A stretch of 64,000 nt of DNA from Usnea hakonensis (lineage: Eukaryota > Ascomycota > Lecanoromycetes > Lecanorales > Parmeliaceae), in NCBI GenBank assembly GCA_013423325.1, contig BLJB01000177.1, forward strand, positions 248,001 through 312,000, in the 5' to 3' direction. Position 1 is the stretch's first letter. Each line of letters begins with the position of its first letter. The notes beneath the pieces were generated by a model. The model worked only from the letters and a program-made list of their open reading frames with translations. It ran no database searches and was not told the origin of the DNA. This document shows, in pieces, positions 43,112 through 54,511 of the stretch. The translations under genes were made by a program, and so were the position numbers.

Positions 43112-43531
43112 CATCCCGTAAAACCCCCCCCCCCCCCTTTCCCCAATAACCCCCCCTCAACTAACGTCCCCTTCCCCCGACAGACAATCTCGACCCTCAC
43201 CCTCCCCCTCCCCCCCCTCACGCCCCACCATCTCTCCGCCCTCGAATCCTGGCTCCGCTCCCTCCTCTGGGATGCCACCCTCCCACTCCCCTCCCAACAC
43301 CCACCACAATCACACCCTCCGGCTTTCGCGATCCATAGGCTCAAAGGCCGCGTGTGCATGAGTGATGGTATGGTCAAGATGATTCAGGGTGTTAGGGAGG
43401 TTTTTGAGATTGTGGATTTGGATGGGGGGAGGCGGGAGGGGGTGGGGGAGGGGAAGTTGGTGCTTATTGGGAGGGGGTTGGATGAGGGGGTTTTTGGGGG
43501 GAGTTTGAGGGGGTGTTTGGGGGGCGAGTGA
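42134..43531 (+). CDS. CobW/ZNG1-type zinc-chaperone GTPase
   Basis: G3E-family GTPase that binds zinc and delivers it to client enzymes (ZNG1, CobW, YjiA group). Exons: 42134-42350, 42408-42419 (12 nt), 42477-43066, 43184-43531; total 1167 nt, 388 residues. P-loop VTGYLGAGKTTLVNYIL, then EFGDSADIEK (the 12-nt exon codes for EFGD), the metal motif NGCICCSIKDSG, ETSGLADPGN (Walker B), and INKCDSVTPEH (NKxD). The C-terminal domain has RLKGRVCMSDGMVKMIQGVR. The first intron (42351-42407) starts with GC and ends with AG. The third (43067-43183) is filled with a C36 run. The N-terminal 35 residues have no close relatives that I know. Confidence 0.92.
43073..43137. repeat. poly-C tract inside an intron
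   Basis: A C run of about 36 (43073-43108), a short TCCCATCCCGTAAAA spacer, then about 13 more C. It lies wholly within intron 3 of the zinc GTPase gene. Confidence 0.9.
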
Positions 43532-43995
43532 TGGGGTTGATTATGGGGTTGAAGGTCTTGGAGGTAGGAGGTGATTTTGAAATGTAGACAGTAGTACAAT
43601 TGTAAATGCAAAACACAGGGAGCGTTGAGATCCAGCATTAATTTTTTTATACTAATATGTATCTCGGTTCAAAGCCAGTAATCTATGTCGCTTCTTTGCA
43701 GGAGCAATGGCCACTGCAGTCTGGCGTATCATGTATGTACATGTGGGAAAAGCATCTCATCTCATCTCATCTCATCTCATCTCATGTACAGAGAATCGCC
43801 CATTTCGAGCCAAACCATCCTCCGTTTCGAAATGAATCGAGTACCACCAGTCTATCTGGTATCGGCCTTCCTTCCGAGCCGAGCCAGCTCCAAACGCCTT
43901 GCCAAATTTTGATTCCGTGTATCGATACTTTACTTTATGGTTTCGTGGGCATCATGCTTCCTTGGTAGCGAAGAAAAGGCGGGCAGGAACAGAGT
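43532..43995. other. intergenic between convergent genes
   Basis: Positions 43753-43785 are a CATCT/TCTCA pentamer array of about six copies. Otherwise nothing is seen. Confidence 0.6.
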
Positions 43996-45611
43996 TCACG
44001 CGGCTCCGGCCGAGGCGACCGGTTCAGCGATCTTGGTGACCTGGTTGCCGGCACGGATGATCTTTTGCCCCTGACCATCCTTGTCGAACTGCACATCCTT
44101 GTTCTCGCGCTGCGCTCGCTTCCAGATTTCGACTTCGCAGCCGCCGCGGATGACACCGACGCGCATGGTGGAGAGGAGGTTGTGGGCCGCGTTGGAGTGC
44201 ATGTAGACGCCGCCGTTGAACATGGCGGTGGCGTCTTTGCCGATGCCGCTGTTGATCATGGCTTTTCCTCCGGGATGTTCCTTGATGAAAGCTGAGACGT
44301 CGTGGACCACGCCGGCGACGGCGATGAGGCCGCGGCCGTTCTTGGCTTGGTCTTGGAAATCGTCCCATTCCATGACTGGCAAGGCATCGAGAGGTACGCC
44401 CCAGTCCAATCTGCTACGCTTTTGGTCAAGCTTCTTTTGCTGCTGTTGGACTCGGCCCTTTTCGATTTCGTTTTGTTTGAATTGCTTGAGATCATATGCC
44501 AAGCCCATCTGCTTCCACATCCAGATGCTCCATTTGGTAGGGTCGTACTGGAAGGTCTCGATGGCGTTGCGGTAGTCGGAAGGAAATTCGTGGTGGAAGT
44601 TGTGGTAACCTTCTCCAAGAGTCACAAGGGCTGTGATGACATGATCACGAGGCGAATTGCGGTCATCGAAGGGCTGGTCACCGAGCCAATGAGCTAGCGA
44701 GTTGACACAGAAAGTCGCTTGCTGGACGAAGAAGATGCGCAGAATGCCGGAGTAGATGAAGCCCCCGAGCCAGTCACCCCAGCCTAGACCTGCCACGATC
44801 ATGGGGAATGCGAGACCCATGAAGAGGACGACCTTGAGATAGTTCTTGTGCTGCCAAATGACGACCGGATCTTCGTTTAGATCGCTGATGTCGGTGCGGC
44901 CAATTCGCTTTGGGTTTTGCTTCATCAACATCCAGCCGAAGTGGCTGTAGAGCAGACCTTTTCTAACCGAGTAAGGGTCTTTGTCGGTGTCGGTGTAACG
45001 GTGATGTGCGCGGTGGTCACGAGCCCCTACAGAATTCGTCAGCATTCTGCAGATAGGACTGTTTCATCATGGCAGGGTTTGTACTGACACCAGCGAACCG
45101 ATCCCTCGACAGCTCCCCCGCCAACAGCAGCAAGAAAGATTCTCAGAGGCAGAGTGGCAGAGTAGGAAGTATGAGCCCCTAAAGCAGATCAGTACTGCAA
45201 ACAATCCAGTGAACAGAGTTCACACTTACATAACCTGTGGTAGCCAGCAGTAATCCCAAGACCGGTGGCGAAGTAGTAGACCACACTCCACACAGCGGTT
45301 TGCCAATATAGAGGCGTCCAAAAGGCGGTAATGCAGCCAATGAGCGGGATTCCAACGATCAAATAGACGTTGAGCCAGTTGACATGCTTGTACCAGTTTG
45401 CTGAGCTCGATTGTCAGCTTCCTATAGCATACATGGAGAGTGTAGGACAAGACCGACCTCTTGTGATGGGACTGTCAGTGATGTGAGGTTTGTTGGGTCG
45501 GTATGACTGTGATCGGTTTGGCTCCGATTTCTTTGCTGCTGACGATGGCTGTGATGAGAGGTATTCAGGCTTCACTGCGAGGTGGCCGGCAGCCGGCTGA
45601 GAAGAGGGCAT
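43996..45611 (-). CDS. OLE1: delta-9 stearoyl-CoA desaturase with cytochrome b5 domain (OLE1 type)
   Basis: ER membrane di-iron enzyme that puts the first double bond into palmitoyl- and stearoyl-CoA. Exons: 45458-45611, 45230-45400, 45089-45178, 43996-45026; introns of 57, 51 and 62 nt. The spliced length is 1446 nt, 481 residues. Histidine boxes: HRLWAH (across the second intron), HRAHHRYTDT and GYHNFHHEFPSDYR. Hydrophobic segments: LIVGIPLIGCITAFW and VVLFMGLAFPMIVAGLGW. The C-terminal cytochrome b5 domain (about residues 365-460) has the heme His in FIKEHPGGKAM and a second in MHSNAAHN. The N-terminal 50 residues are polar. The broad 2.1-kb upstream spacer may hold fatty-acid-responsive sites, but I could not identify any. 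Confidence 0.97.
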
Positions 45612-47772
45612 GTTGTATGGAGTGATTTGGGGGGGGGGAGTGTATAGTATTCGAGTATGACCGAGTCCTTTTGGAGGTTCGGAATAAATGTAAAGTGAGG
45701 GCAGAGTGTTATTGAGTTAAAGTGAGTAAGTTGGTGGGTGTTGGGAAGAAGATAAGCGGTGAGATGAGTATAAATTGTTGTGGGGAAGGTATGGATTGGG
45801 ATCTTTTCTTGTTGCGGCCAAAGCTAACGGGCGAAAGGTAAGGTAAGAAATTGATATTGCCGATTATGACCGGAGTATTCGCCGATGATGTGACTGTGAG
45901 TGGCCAGTCTTGTGGGTTACATAAGCTCGAGGCTTGACTTGTTATGTTGGTGGTGTGAGTTCAGTGGAGGAGGATGATGCAGAAGAGTGGAAGAGGTTGC
46001 CATGATCGAAGTCTTGACCCAATCATCATCTCATTCAACAAAAATTTGTCTAAATCGGTTGGGATATTTTTTTGTGGTAGGGCTGAAGCTGTTGGGAAAT
46101 CTTGGGGATCGGGCTAATGTCAACCATACTTTAAAACACACTAAAGTCAGGGACAGCGCGCCTGCAGTGAGATTAACTTTGAACCGAAAATGTCACTGGT
46201 TCCCTTATTACTTTAAAAGTACCTAGGTACTTTAGTGGTGGCAGTGATGTCATTCAGCCGTCCCACCAGTTGTTGTGATAATGATAATGCCAAGGGTGTT
46301 AGCGCACAATGAGAAGAGGAAGGTTTTACACTTGGGATTTGTGGAAACAACAATTCTTCCTGCGCGAATACAAAGACATTACTCCGTACATTAACTTGAC
46401 TACCGCTAAAACTTGAGCATACTCTAAGAACTTGAGTAACACGAGAGCCTGGTGAAGGCTGTGACGTTGTCATTCAGTGCGCACGTGCCTTGGTTTTCTC
46501 TTACCGCGATCAGGTTATGGAATTAAAATGATCAAATGCAAGTAGTGGGCGTCAGACACGGTCAAGTGTACCTTAAGGCATCCATTAAATGTCCCAACAA
46601 ATATCAATAATCAGTCTAACCACTACGAGTAATTGGGCCTTGGCGTTGCGGCATCCTCCCGCATTTTATGAGTTACCTCATCTTTTTACCTATTTTACTT
46701 TTACCTAAAGTAAAGGTACTCCATCTACAACATAAGGTAAATACAAGAGTTGAGAGTTCGTACGCGGGAATTTGGAAGAAGCCACATGATTCCGTCGCTG
46801 CAGAAATGACGTCCTACAAGTTCCCAGCCCTTTAGAATAGCTGCACTAATCCTATTCGCGGCCAAGACGTCTTATTGACATTTGTAAACATGGACACTGC
46901 CCTTACAATATTCTGATTCCACTCCTGTGCTCCACACCGCCATCGATTTGCTCAGAAAGATACTGTGGATATGAGATATGACCCTGTTGGCCGAGGTTTT
47001 CATTTGCACACTTCGAGAAAGCTATCTCCTGTTATACTACGCCGAGGCAGCGTGAGAACCATCAACCTATCCACAGACTTAATGCTTACTGGCGTTCGAG
47101 TTTAGATGACGTCAAAATGAATGACATTTACTAGGCCGGCGACACGACTATGGTTGAATATATCCCACGCAGTGAAATTATGCCTGTCATCTATGCATTC
47201 CACGTAGCGTTCTGTGAGCTTATAGCGTGATACGCTCCTAACAACTGAGCCCACGGGTCATGCCTGTCTCCGCCACGTCTCCCAGGTAGGTGGCGATAAT
47301 GTAGTCGACCGTTCATTGTTCGGGCGCTCAGAGTACTAATTCCGATTGGGCAATGCTTTGTATATTCCAGTTCTCGAGGCTGTCACGTGTGTCTCCTTGC
47401 TTCAATACCTAGTATTGCGCAAATAATGGGCTTCTATTCATCGTTCATCATACGCTTTGAGAGAATGGTCCAATTGAATGGAGCACTGGAAGCCGTCCAC
47501 GTTACGACTCAGTGGAAAGTGCTTTACCGCTCTGCTTTGTCCCCCTTTGAAAGACCCGAGCAGCCCCCTTTGGTCGATGTTTGTCCATCGCCCTACTATA
47601 AACGCATTTCTTTGTCAGTCTAAAGTTAAACGCAACAAAGTCTCAAAATAGAACTGGAGTTCAGTAATGTCGGTTTCTCAGTCTCACAAGTATCCTGCTT
47701 CCATCTTGGAACGAATTGAATTTAGATTTCAAGAAAGCATAGTCGCACAGGACAGAATCGGAAGAAGTGAAG
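45612..47772. other. long intergenic spacer (divergent)
   Basis: No gene seen; short frames (for example 47387-47623, 45987-46226) have no domain. It contains an 18-bp perfect palindrome at 46216-46233, and TTTTACCT / AAAGTAAAGGTA words at 46682-46740 like those at 8925-9000. Confidence 0.45.
46216..46233. repeat. perfect 18-bp palindrome AAAGTACCTAGGTACTTT
   Basis: Directly visible. Its half-site words (AAGTACCT, AGGTAC) recur at 8941-8962 and in part at 18190 and 57258. Confidence 0.9.
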
Positions 47773-50148
47773 ATGGCGCCAGGCAAACGAGGAAGGGAGC
47801 CCCCTGAGGCTTCCGTTGAGCATTATCCCGCCCAGAAGAAAGCACGGGTCCTTGATCCACCCGTACAAACAAAGCAGAAACCAAGAACACGCCTGCAAGC
47901 AAGACAGCATCCCGAGAATGTCGAGCCCCTATTGGAATTACCTCATCAAGGAGTGAAACCACGCCCCAAACCACGCGTGCATTTAACCCTCAACCCCCCA
48001 CACCCACTGGACCCAAGTCAAGCGGATCCAAATGATCCAGGGTCCAGTACAAGTGAGGTCTCGACTTGCTATTCCCAGGAAGTCGAAAACTACGACGTTG
48101 GACCAGGTGTCGAAGCCCAAGCAGTCCCGAATGCACGTGACCTGGAATATTGGGGATCCGGACAGGTCCCTCAGTTCATCCGGTCGCAGTCTGGTATTGA
48201 AGGAAATTGGGTTGGTATCAAACCCCTAGGGTCGGGAGGTATGGGTGTAGCTGGCCTTTGGGAACTTCGAGGAGATGATGGACAAATGGTGGAGGTAAAG
48301 TTCGCATTTGTTTCCCAGTCGCTATGATGCTAAGATTGCCTAAGCAAATGGTAATCAAAGAGGCATCGTTCACGAAAAAAGAGTGGAAATCGAATCAAGA
48401 AGTCAGAGGAGTTCCACCAGAGGTCAAGGTCATGAGCAAATTGAACAAGAAACATTGTCATGCAATACCTCGTCTATTCAACTACAAGCGATACCCCCTC
48501 GTTAGGAAACATCGAGTCTATATGGAATACTGTCCTTTCCGCGACTTGTCCGTGCTTCGGAGCAGATACAGTCGGTTCAGGTTCGTGACTATCGATGAAC
48601 TCATCGTGTGCCACGCTAATCAATGGTGCCAACAGGCGCTACCTTCCGGAACCATTCTTGTGGGAAACATTCTATCATTTGGTAGAGGCACTTGTGACGA
48701 TGAGGTATGGTTTGAATTTTGAGATCGTGCACCGAGATATAAAACCTGGAAATGGTAAGAAACTCCTCATCGAGCTCTTCACTGTGACAACTCACCGATC
48801 AAATCAGTCTTTTTAGGATATGAGAATGCGGATAAAGGTTTCCCATTTTACCCAATCGCTAAGTTGGGCGATTTCGGCTTGGCTACAATGACCCACCGAG
48901 ATGATCCTAACAACCCAGCCGAGTACAGAGGCTGGGGTACTCCGGGTTACAAAGCGCCAGTGAGTGTATGAGATCTTGCAGACATAAGGGTGTGGCTAAT
49001 CCCTAGAAAAGGAGCAGGAGCAAGACACAGAATGCGAAGACCAGCTGTCCTCTTATACCAATGTCTGGGGCATTGGCGTAATTATGTTAGAACTTATGAC
49101 GTCTCGCCATTACCCCGACTACATGGAAAACGCACATAACCACATGGAAACCGACAAAGAGCCAGAGTACAGTGAAATGCTAAGAGATCTCATTACTGAA
49201 TGTATCCGACCCATACCTACGGAACGAATAGAGCTCGATCGCCTTCAAGAAAGGATCAAGTCGTACCGTGACCGCATGCACAGAGAGTACATGGAGACAG
49301 ACGACGACGGAAGGGCAGAGTTTGAATCCGAGAATCTGCTTTATTACATTAGAAACGAAATCAACAACATGCCTACAACTTCAGAACTCATCGCAAGCCG
49401 GCCACCAGTGTTGTCCACATTCCCCGACGCTGATTATCCAATCTTCCCACCAGTTTTCTCCGATGAGGAGGATATTGAAGATGGTCCCGAGGCTGTGAAC
49501 GATTTTTGGGATGAGGTTGAAGATGCTCCCGTGGCTATAATTGACCTTGAGGAGGGGGAGATTGAGGAGGGGGAGATTGAAGATCGCCCCGAGCCTGAAA
49601 TCGACTTGCGCATCTACCAGCGAAAGCGGCCGGACAGTAAGTCATCCTCCCACCTTCTCTACTCTTCATCTCATCACACTCCATCTATACAACCAGCTAA
49701 CCCCACCACAGACCCCAACCGCCATCGCCACGGTCACCTGATCCGCAACCCACCCCTTTACTCTTCGAACGACGCTGACGATGAGCGGGGCGGTCGGTTG
49801 TTTCGTAAACGGATCCTCCAAACTTTCGATGATGTTCATGTTGATGTTGAGGAGAGGGGAACGGACGATGGGTCTGTGGCTATGGATTTGGAGTCTGAGG
49901 ATGAGGTATCAGCGGATGCGGGTCTGGCGCCTGCTCCTTCTGCGGCGCTGGCCCCGGCTCTTCCTGCTCCCGTGATTCAAGCCCCAGCCCCAGCCCCAGC
50001 CCCAGCCCCAGCCCCAGCCCCTGCCCTAGCACAAGCACAAGCACAAGCTCCACCCCCTGCTCCTGTCGTACAAGCACCGCCACTACCGCCAGCACCAAAT
50101 CCGGTACCCCGCACCCTCAGAAGCGGCAGGATCTTTGGCTTTTACTAG
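47773..50148 (+). CDS. serine/threonine protein kinase with long C-terminal tail
   Basis: Exons: 47773-48294, 48345-48580, 48636-48754, 48808-48963, 49007-49636, 49712-50148; total 2100 nt, 699 residues. Residues 1-130 are basic and Pro-rich. Kinase motifs: glycine loop PLGSGGMGVAGLW, VIKEA (beta-3 Lys), EIVHRDIKPGNVFLG, KLGDFGLATM, GWGTPGYKAP, and VWGIGVIMLELM, so all catalytic residues are present. The tail is acidic, with a duplicated EEGEIEEGEIED segment, and ends with an Ala/Pro array (APAPAPAPAPAPA, 49981-50020) and a basic LRSGRIFGFY end. Intron 4 is awkward: the GTGAGT donor at 48960 breaks the frame, while GTGTAT at 48964 keeps it but makes a 43-nt intron and reads APV for APE. Family: fungal kinases with NIMA-like catalytic cores; substrate unknown. 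Confidence 0.82.
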
Positions 50149-50651
50149 GAATCTTTTGAGGGGGGGGAGGTATGTGAGGGAGGAGGGTTACGCAACTAGC
50201 TCTTTTCACAAAGGAACATCTGCGGGCCAGATGGGAGTTGGGAGGTGATTTTATTGTTTTTTTTTTTGGTTGGTTGGTTAGTTAATTGGGTTGATTTGGC
50301 TGGTTCTTTTGGTTTGGGATGATTTGGATTAATTGTTGCGGGTGCGGTTTAGTTGGTGGGTTGTTATTGTTTTACTTTGCTTACCTACTTGATTTGCTTG
50401 AGTTCTCGTCCATTTGGTTCGTTTTTAATTCTTCGCTAAATCCCCCATCCTCCCACCCACCCACTCACTTCCCTTTGTTCCCATTCCCAAACCCCTGTAG
50501 AGCCTTCTTCTGGAAAACCGTCCCCGGGGACGAGAATCCCTCTTATCTCTTGTGAAACTTTCTTTTTGCGTGATAAAATTAATATAGCTTTCGAATGTAC
50601 ACAGACAGCACTGCGTGCCGATTGTGTTCGGGATGTTTAGTAGGGGAAAGT

Positions 50652-50708
<57 letters not shown>

Positions 50709-51738
50709 GGGGGGNNGGGGGAAGGGGGGGGGGGGGGGGTAGAGGTGGAGGGCTGGGTTGGGGGGATGGGGATAAGGATGGTTAGTGGTGGTGGTGATGT
50801 TCTGTACATGTATGTCTATAAAAGAGGAAGAACAAAATCGTGGGACCGGCGGTGCTGAGTACCTTAATTGAGATGGAATGGGAGGGGGGATGTGCGAAAA
50901 CATCTTTTTTTTTTTTTTAAATCCTTCTTCCTTCCTCTTTCTTTCCCTTCCTTTCCCTTCTATCTCCCTTCCGTACTATCTTCCAATAGGAGTGTGTATC
51001 GAGGCTTTAGGAAAGAAAAGGCTCTGAAATATGAAAGAAAGGAAAGGAAAGCTTTGTTCAACGTTGGTAGGTTGGTAGAGGATAGGTTGGGGTCGAGGAG
51101 AGGAGAGGAGAGACGATTGTCGGCAATTGCGCTCGAAGCACGTCGATCCCGAAGGGCCATTCATTTCACGGTCATGGGCTGGCAGCCAAATTGGTCGCGG
51201 TAAGCCTGGGCGTTCAGAGTCGGGCTTTTAGGTTAAGGGATGGGAGGGACTTAGTTCGTATTCTCGGATGGAGAGTGGGAGATGGGATTGGGGACTGTGT
51301 ATACTGGTCCGTGACCCGGAGTCTGGAGATTATAGATGTAATTGGCATTGATTTCTTGGTCCGTGAAGCAATAGAGATAGAGAGGAAGAGATATTCGGAA
51401 ATGGGATGGCGAAGTTGGACATCGAGATCTGCTTACTCTAATCCGAAACACATTAGCTGACCTTTTGCTAACCAAACGCGGAATATTCGGGCTTGGCTAG
51501 GGGTCTGCAAGGCTTTTCACATCTTGATGTAAACCGATCGTGCTTTAAAGACCGGATGCTCAAGCTCGTGTGGGTTAATCATTGATTGCGTAGGTGTTCT
51601 GAATACTATAAAGAGAGGTATATTTGCCCTCGAAACGGAACATCGTCTGCGCTTAGAATCCTTAGTGCATCGCTGTTACAACTATCTACAAAGGAGACGG
51701 TAGTTACTCTGCTTAGACAACTTGCCGCGAGAGTATAA
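50149..51738. other. intergenic, low-complexity
   Basis: Contains T/G-rich (50240-50400) and C-rich (50440-50480) parts, the poly-G tract, a T15 run (50904-50918), GGAAAG repeats (51025-51050) and a GAGGA array (51095-51115). No gene is supported. TATAAA at 51607-51612 lies 127 nt before the small frame at 51739. Confidence 0.55.
50652..50740. repeat. poly-G tract with undetermined bases
   Basis: About 56 G without interruption (50652-50707), T, 6 G, two N (50715-50716), then further G runs to 50739. The N bases show that the assembler could not resolve it; the true length is unknown. Confidence 0.95.
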
Positions 51739-51972
51739 ATGACCACTTCCACAAACATGGACCCATCAGAATTCCCTCAACTAACTCTAATGAAGCGGCG
51801 CGTCTGGCCTGGGTATACGGTATTATGGACAACAAGGAAAGAGATTCGTTACACTCATAGGGATCACCAGCTTGCGTATCAGGTGGTTTCGTCAAGTACA
51901 AAGTCCGTAAGAAACGCCAATCACACGAACGATTCGGCGGATGATTTCGTACCCGGCTGGCGAGGCGTCTGA
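51739..51972 (+). CDS. possible small 77-residue protein
   Basis: ATG 51739 to TGA 51972, with a TATAAA box 127 nt upstream. The product (MTTSTNMDPSEFPQLTLMKR at its start, then a GYTVLWTT stretch) has no recognisable domain. It ends 32 bp before the stop of the opposite-strand gene at 52005. It could be a real short gene or chance. Confidence 0.3.
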   Translation: MTTSTNMDPSEFPQLTLMKRRVWPGYTVLWTTRKEIRYTHRDHQLAYQVVSSSTKSVRNANHTNDSADDFVPGWRGV

Positions 51973-52004
51973 GCTTATCATGAGCTTCGTCTCTTTTCTC
52001 GGTA

Positions 52005-53278
52005 TCAATCGGGGCAACCCACCTTCTCCGAACGGATATCCTGCGTCACTGTGATGCCAGGTCCGTGCAACGGCAGTTCCATATCATAATCACCTCGGTC
52101 ATATTGTCCTACACCATACTGAGACCCCCGAATATGCGTACTCACACCATTCAGCACCTGCGCCGGTGGGACGGGCAGCTCCTCGGGCCTCGAACCCTTT
52201 GACTTTCTACTCCAGATATTCCACGACGAACCATTTTCCGCGGGACTTCTGTACCTCATCGCTTGGTGTGCGATGAAGAGGGCTCTGAATGCCGAAACAG
52301 ACACTACGATGATCGCAACTGCGGCTTCAATTTCATACCAAAATAAGACCCAGGAGGTGTCGACTCCCCCGTCTGTAGTGTTTCCGCCGGCGACTTTGAT
52401 GATGGATATCATCATTGTGCAGACGCTGAGGCAAAGTATGCCGCCAAGGGCGAGTTTGCGGCGGATGCTGATTTGAACGTTCCAGAGGAGTAGTACGGGG
52501 ATTGAGATGACTGTTTCTGTGTGAGTATAATGGAGTCAAGCGTTTGCCAAGACTCACGGAAAGCGTCCGTAAAGATGTCGATAATCGTAATGGATTTGAG
52601 CACTGCGTTCTGCCGCCGAAAAGATGCCGGTGTCGCGCACTTGACTTTCATAGCGTTAATTTATATCCTCACATGGATAAGCCGAGTCAAAAGAGCATCG
52701 ACTGACCGAAAATTTCCTGGTTCCAGTAGGCACAAACCACGAAAATTGCAAAAATCATGATAAAAGCAGTGGGGATGAGAACGGCAAAGATGCACCACCA
52801 CCAGATCAGTAGCTTTCTTTGCTGCCGGAGAAGCCCCCGGAAAAAGAACAAGAACGAGAACTTGATGCTGACAATGGTAGCTCCAATCAGCGACGTGACA
52901 GCATCCTCCAGTCTCTCCCCATAAATGAGGTAGGGTATGTAGTCTGGGGGAGGAATTGCCAAGCCGGCTGCAACATCTTCCTGCAAGTACCAGCGTGGCA
53001 TATCAATGTAGGTTATCACGGTGCCAGCAATGAAAGTTATGACAGCAAGCAGGAAGAAACCATCATCAATGGTGAGGCCATGAGACTTGAACGTGTGAGC
53101 GCGGGTGATTGTCCTGCCAATTGCTACGATCAATGCTATGCCGATCAGGATGCCTATGGTAGCCTGTGTTCGTATTAGTTTAGTCCTGATGAGATTTGTC
53201 TCTTTGCATGGTTACCTGAAAGCACGTCTGATTAATCTTTGGAGGCGCGATCGGTCGTACTGGAGGACTGCTCGACAT
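52005..53278 (-). CDS. fungal rhodopsin-fold integral membrane protein
   Basis: Exons: 53216-53278, 52707-53163, 52558-52644, 52005-52510; introns of 52, 62 and 47 nt. The spliced length is 1113 nt, 370 residues. Start MSSSPPVRPIAPPKINQTCF, then helix GILIGIALIVAIGRTITR, GLTIDDGFFLLAVITFIAG, SLIGATIVSIKFSFLFFFRG, LIPTAFIMIFAIFVVCAYW, the conserved CATPASFRRQNAVLK followed by IIDIFTDAFLISIPVLLLW, LALGGILCLSVCTMMISIIK, and WYEIEAAVAIIVVSVSAFRA. The tail is about 80 residues, polar. This is the third such protein in 22 kb; the three differ in length and motif spacing, so they are not recent tandem copies. Function unknown. Confidence 0.88.
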
Positions 53279-54260
53279 TTTGTTCCACGGCTGTTCGACT
53301 TGCCTGGTGTCGAAAGTGGTGGGCCTTACAGTAAAGATGCGTTGAAATCACTGACGACATGGCGGAAAATTGAGACTATAAGAGGGGGGAATCGAGGAAA
53401 AAGGAAGAGCCAAAAGCGGCAAAGTGAATCGATACCATTCAGGGAGCGAATTGCGATAGGCTACGAAGACACGAGGTATTCTGATTATGCGAAGTTCAAT
53501 TCGTAATAGAAGATAATGGTGTAGCCAGAGTCAGCATGATTGGCCCCGTAAAATATGCGGAATGTAGAAATCGACGGATCCCTAGCACACGCATGAGACA
53601 CAGCGATTAGCTTGCTGTGTCAGAAGCTTCAACAGCTGATAAGCAATTTAGTATGCATTAGATTGTAACTCGGACGGTGAAATGCATTGTTGTGGTTAGA
53701 GTATGGGTTGGGAGGTGGCACGGAGATCTGCATAAGGTAATGGCCGAAACGTCGGTCCCATTCCTCCCGCATGGCACGCTCCGGACGATCGAGTCCTTAA
53801 CTCTGTACTTCCCTGCAATCATGATCATTCTGATCCAATCATTTCACTTTGACAGAAATGTCTTGGAATCACCAGAGATGTCGGAGGTATCCCCAAAAGC
53901 CCGACTCCCTCACCCGTGGTTCCTCGTCATATTGACCTCAGAGCAGATTTCATCATGTCCCAACTCCATCATTTGTGCAGATTTGACTTGTCTCGTAACT
54001 TGGAGTCTGAGGTCTTTGCGTCACACAAGAGAGAAAGGCACAAGAGTTTAGGTTCGTTCATAGCAGCGCTGAAGGCGTGGATTTTTGACCTCTTTCGACA
54101 GCGGAGACCTTCCACCAAGAGCGTTGAGTCGGCTTTGCAATTCATTAGAGGGATTTCGCAACCCCTGACTGTGTATAATTAGTACGAAGTTTCTTTCCAT
54201 GCCATACTATATACAGCTAGAAACCAGTCAAATCACGCTAATAATGCACAGAGACTGTGC

Positions 54261-54287
54261 AAATATACACAGTCATTGTGTATATTT
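54261..54287. repeat. short hairpin: 11-bp inverted repeat, 5-nt loop
   Basis: AAATATACACA, GTCAT, TGTGTATATTT: a perfect stem at the left edge of the MITE-like segment. Confidence 0.85.
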
Positions 54288-54292
54288 AGCGG

Positions 54293-54511
54293 CTGTGTAA
54301 ATGCACGCTTGTTACTTGAAGAGGTATAAATCAGAAGGAGCCTAAGCTATATAGTACTAGCGTACGCGGAATGCCTATACTCTAATCTTGTACTAGATCT
54401 ATAATCGGTTAGCATAGATTACCCCCTGTATAGTTGGAAACCTTGATGAGTATGACTAATAATTGTAATAGGTATAGCCTCGTCATACTATATTAACCTG
54501 CATTTACACAG
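54293..54511. mobile_element. MITE-like relic with 13-bp terminal inverted repeats
   Basis: CTGTGTAAATGCA at 54293-54305 and its exact reverse complement at 54499-54511 enclose about 193 bp of AT-rich non-coding sequence. No target duplication is obvious. It may be part of a larger decayed DNA transposon that begins near 54247 (TGCACAGAGACTGTGCAAAT). Confidence 0.45.

Noticed and set aside
50579..50903. Pro-rich or Gly-rich frames across the N-containing G tract
   Set aside because: Same reason; the translation even runs through undetermined bases.
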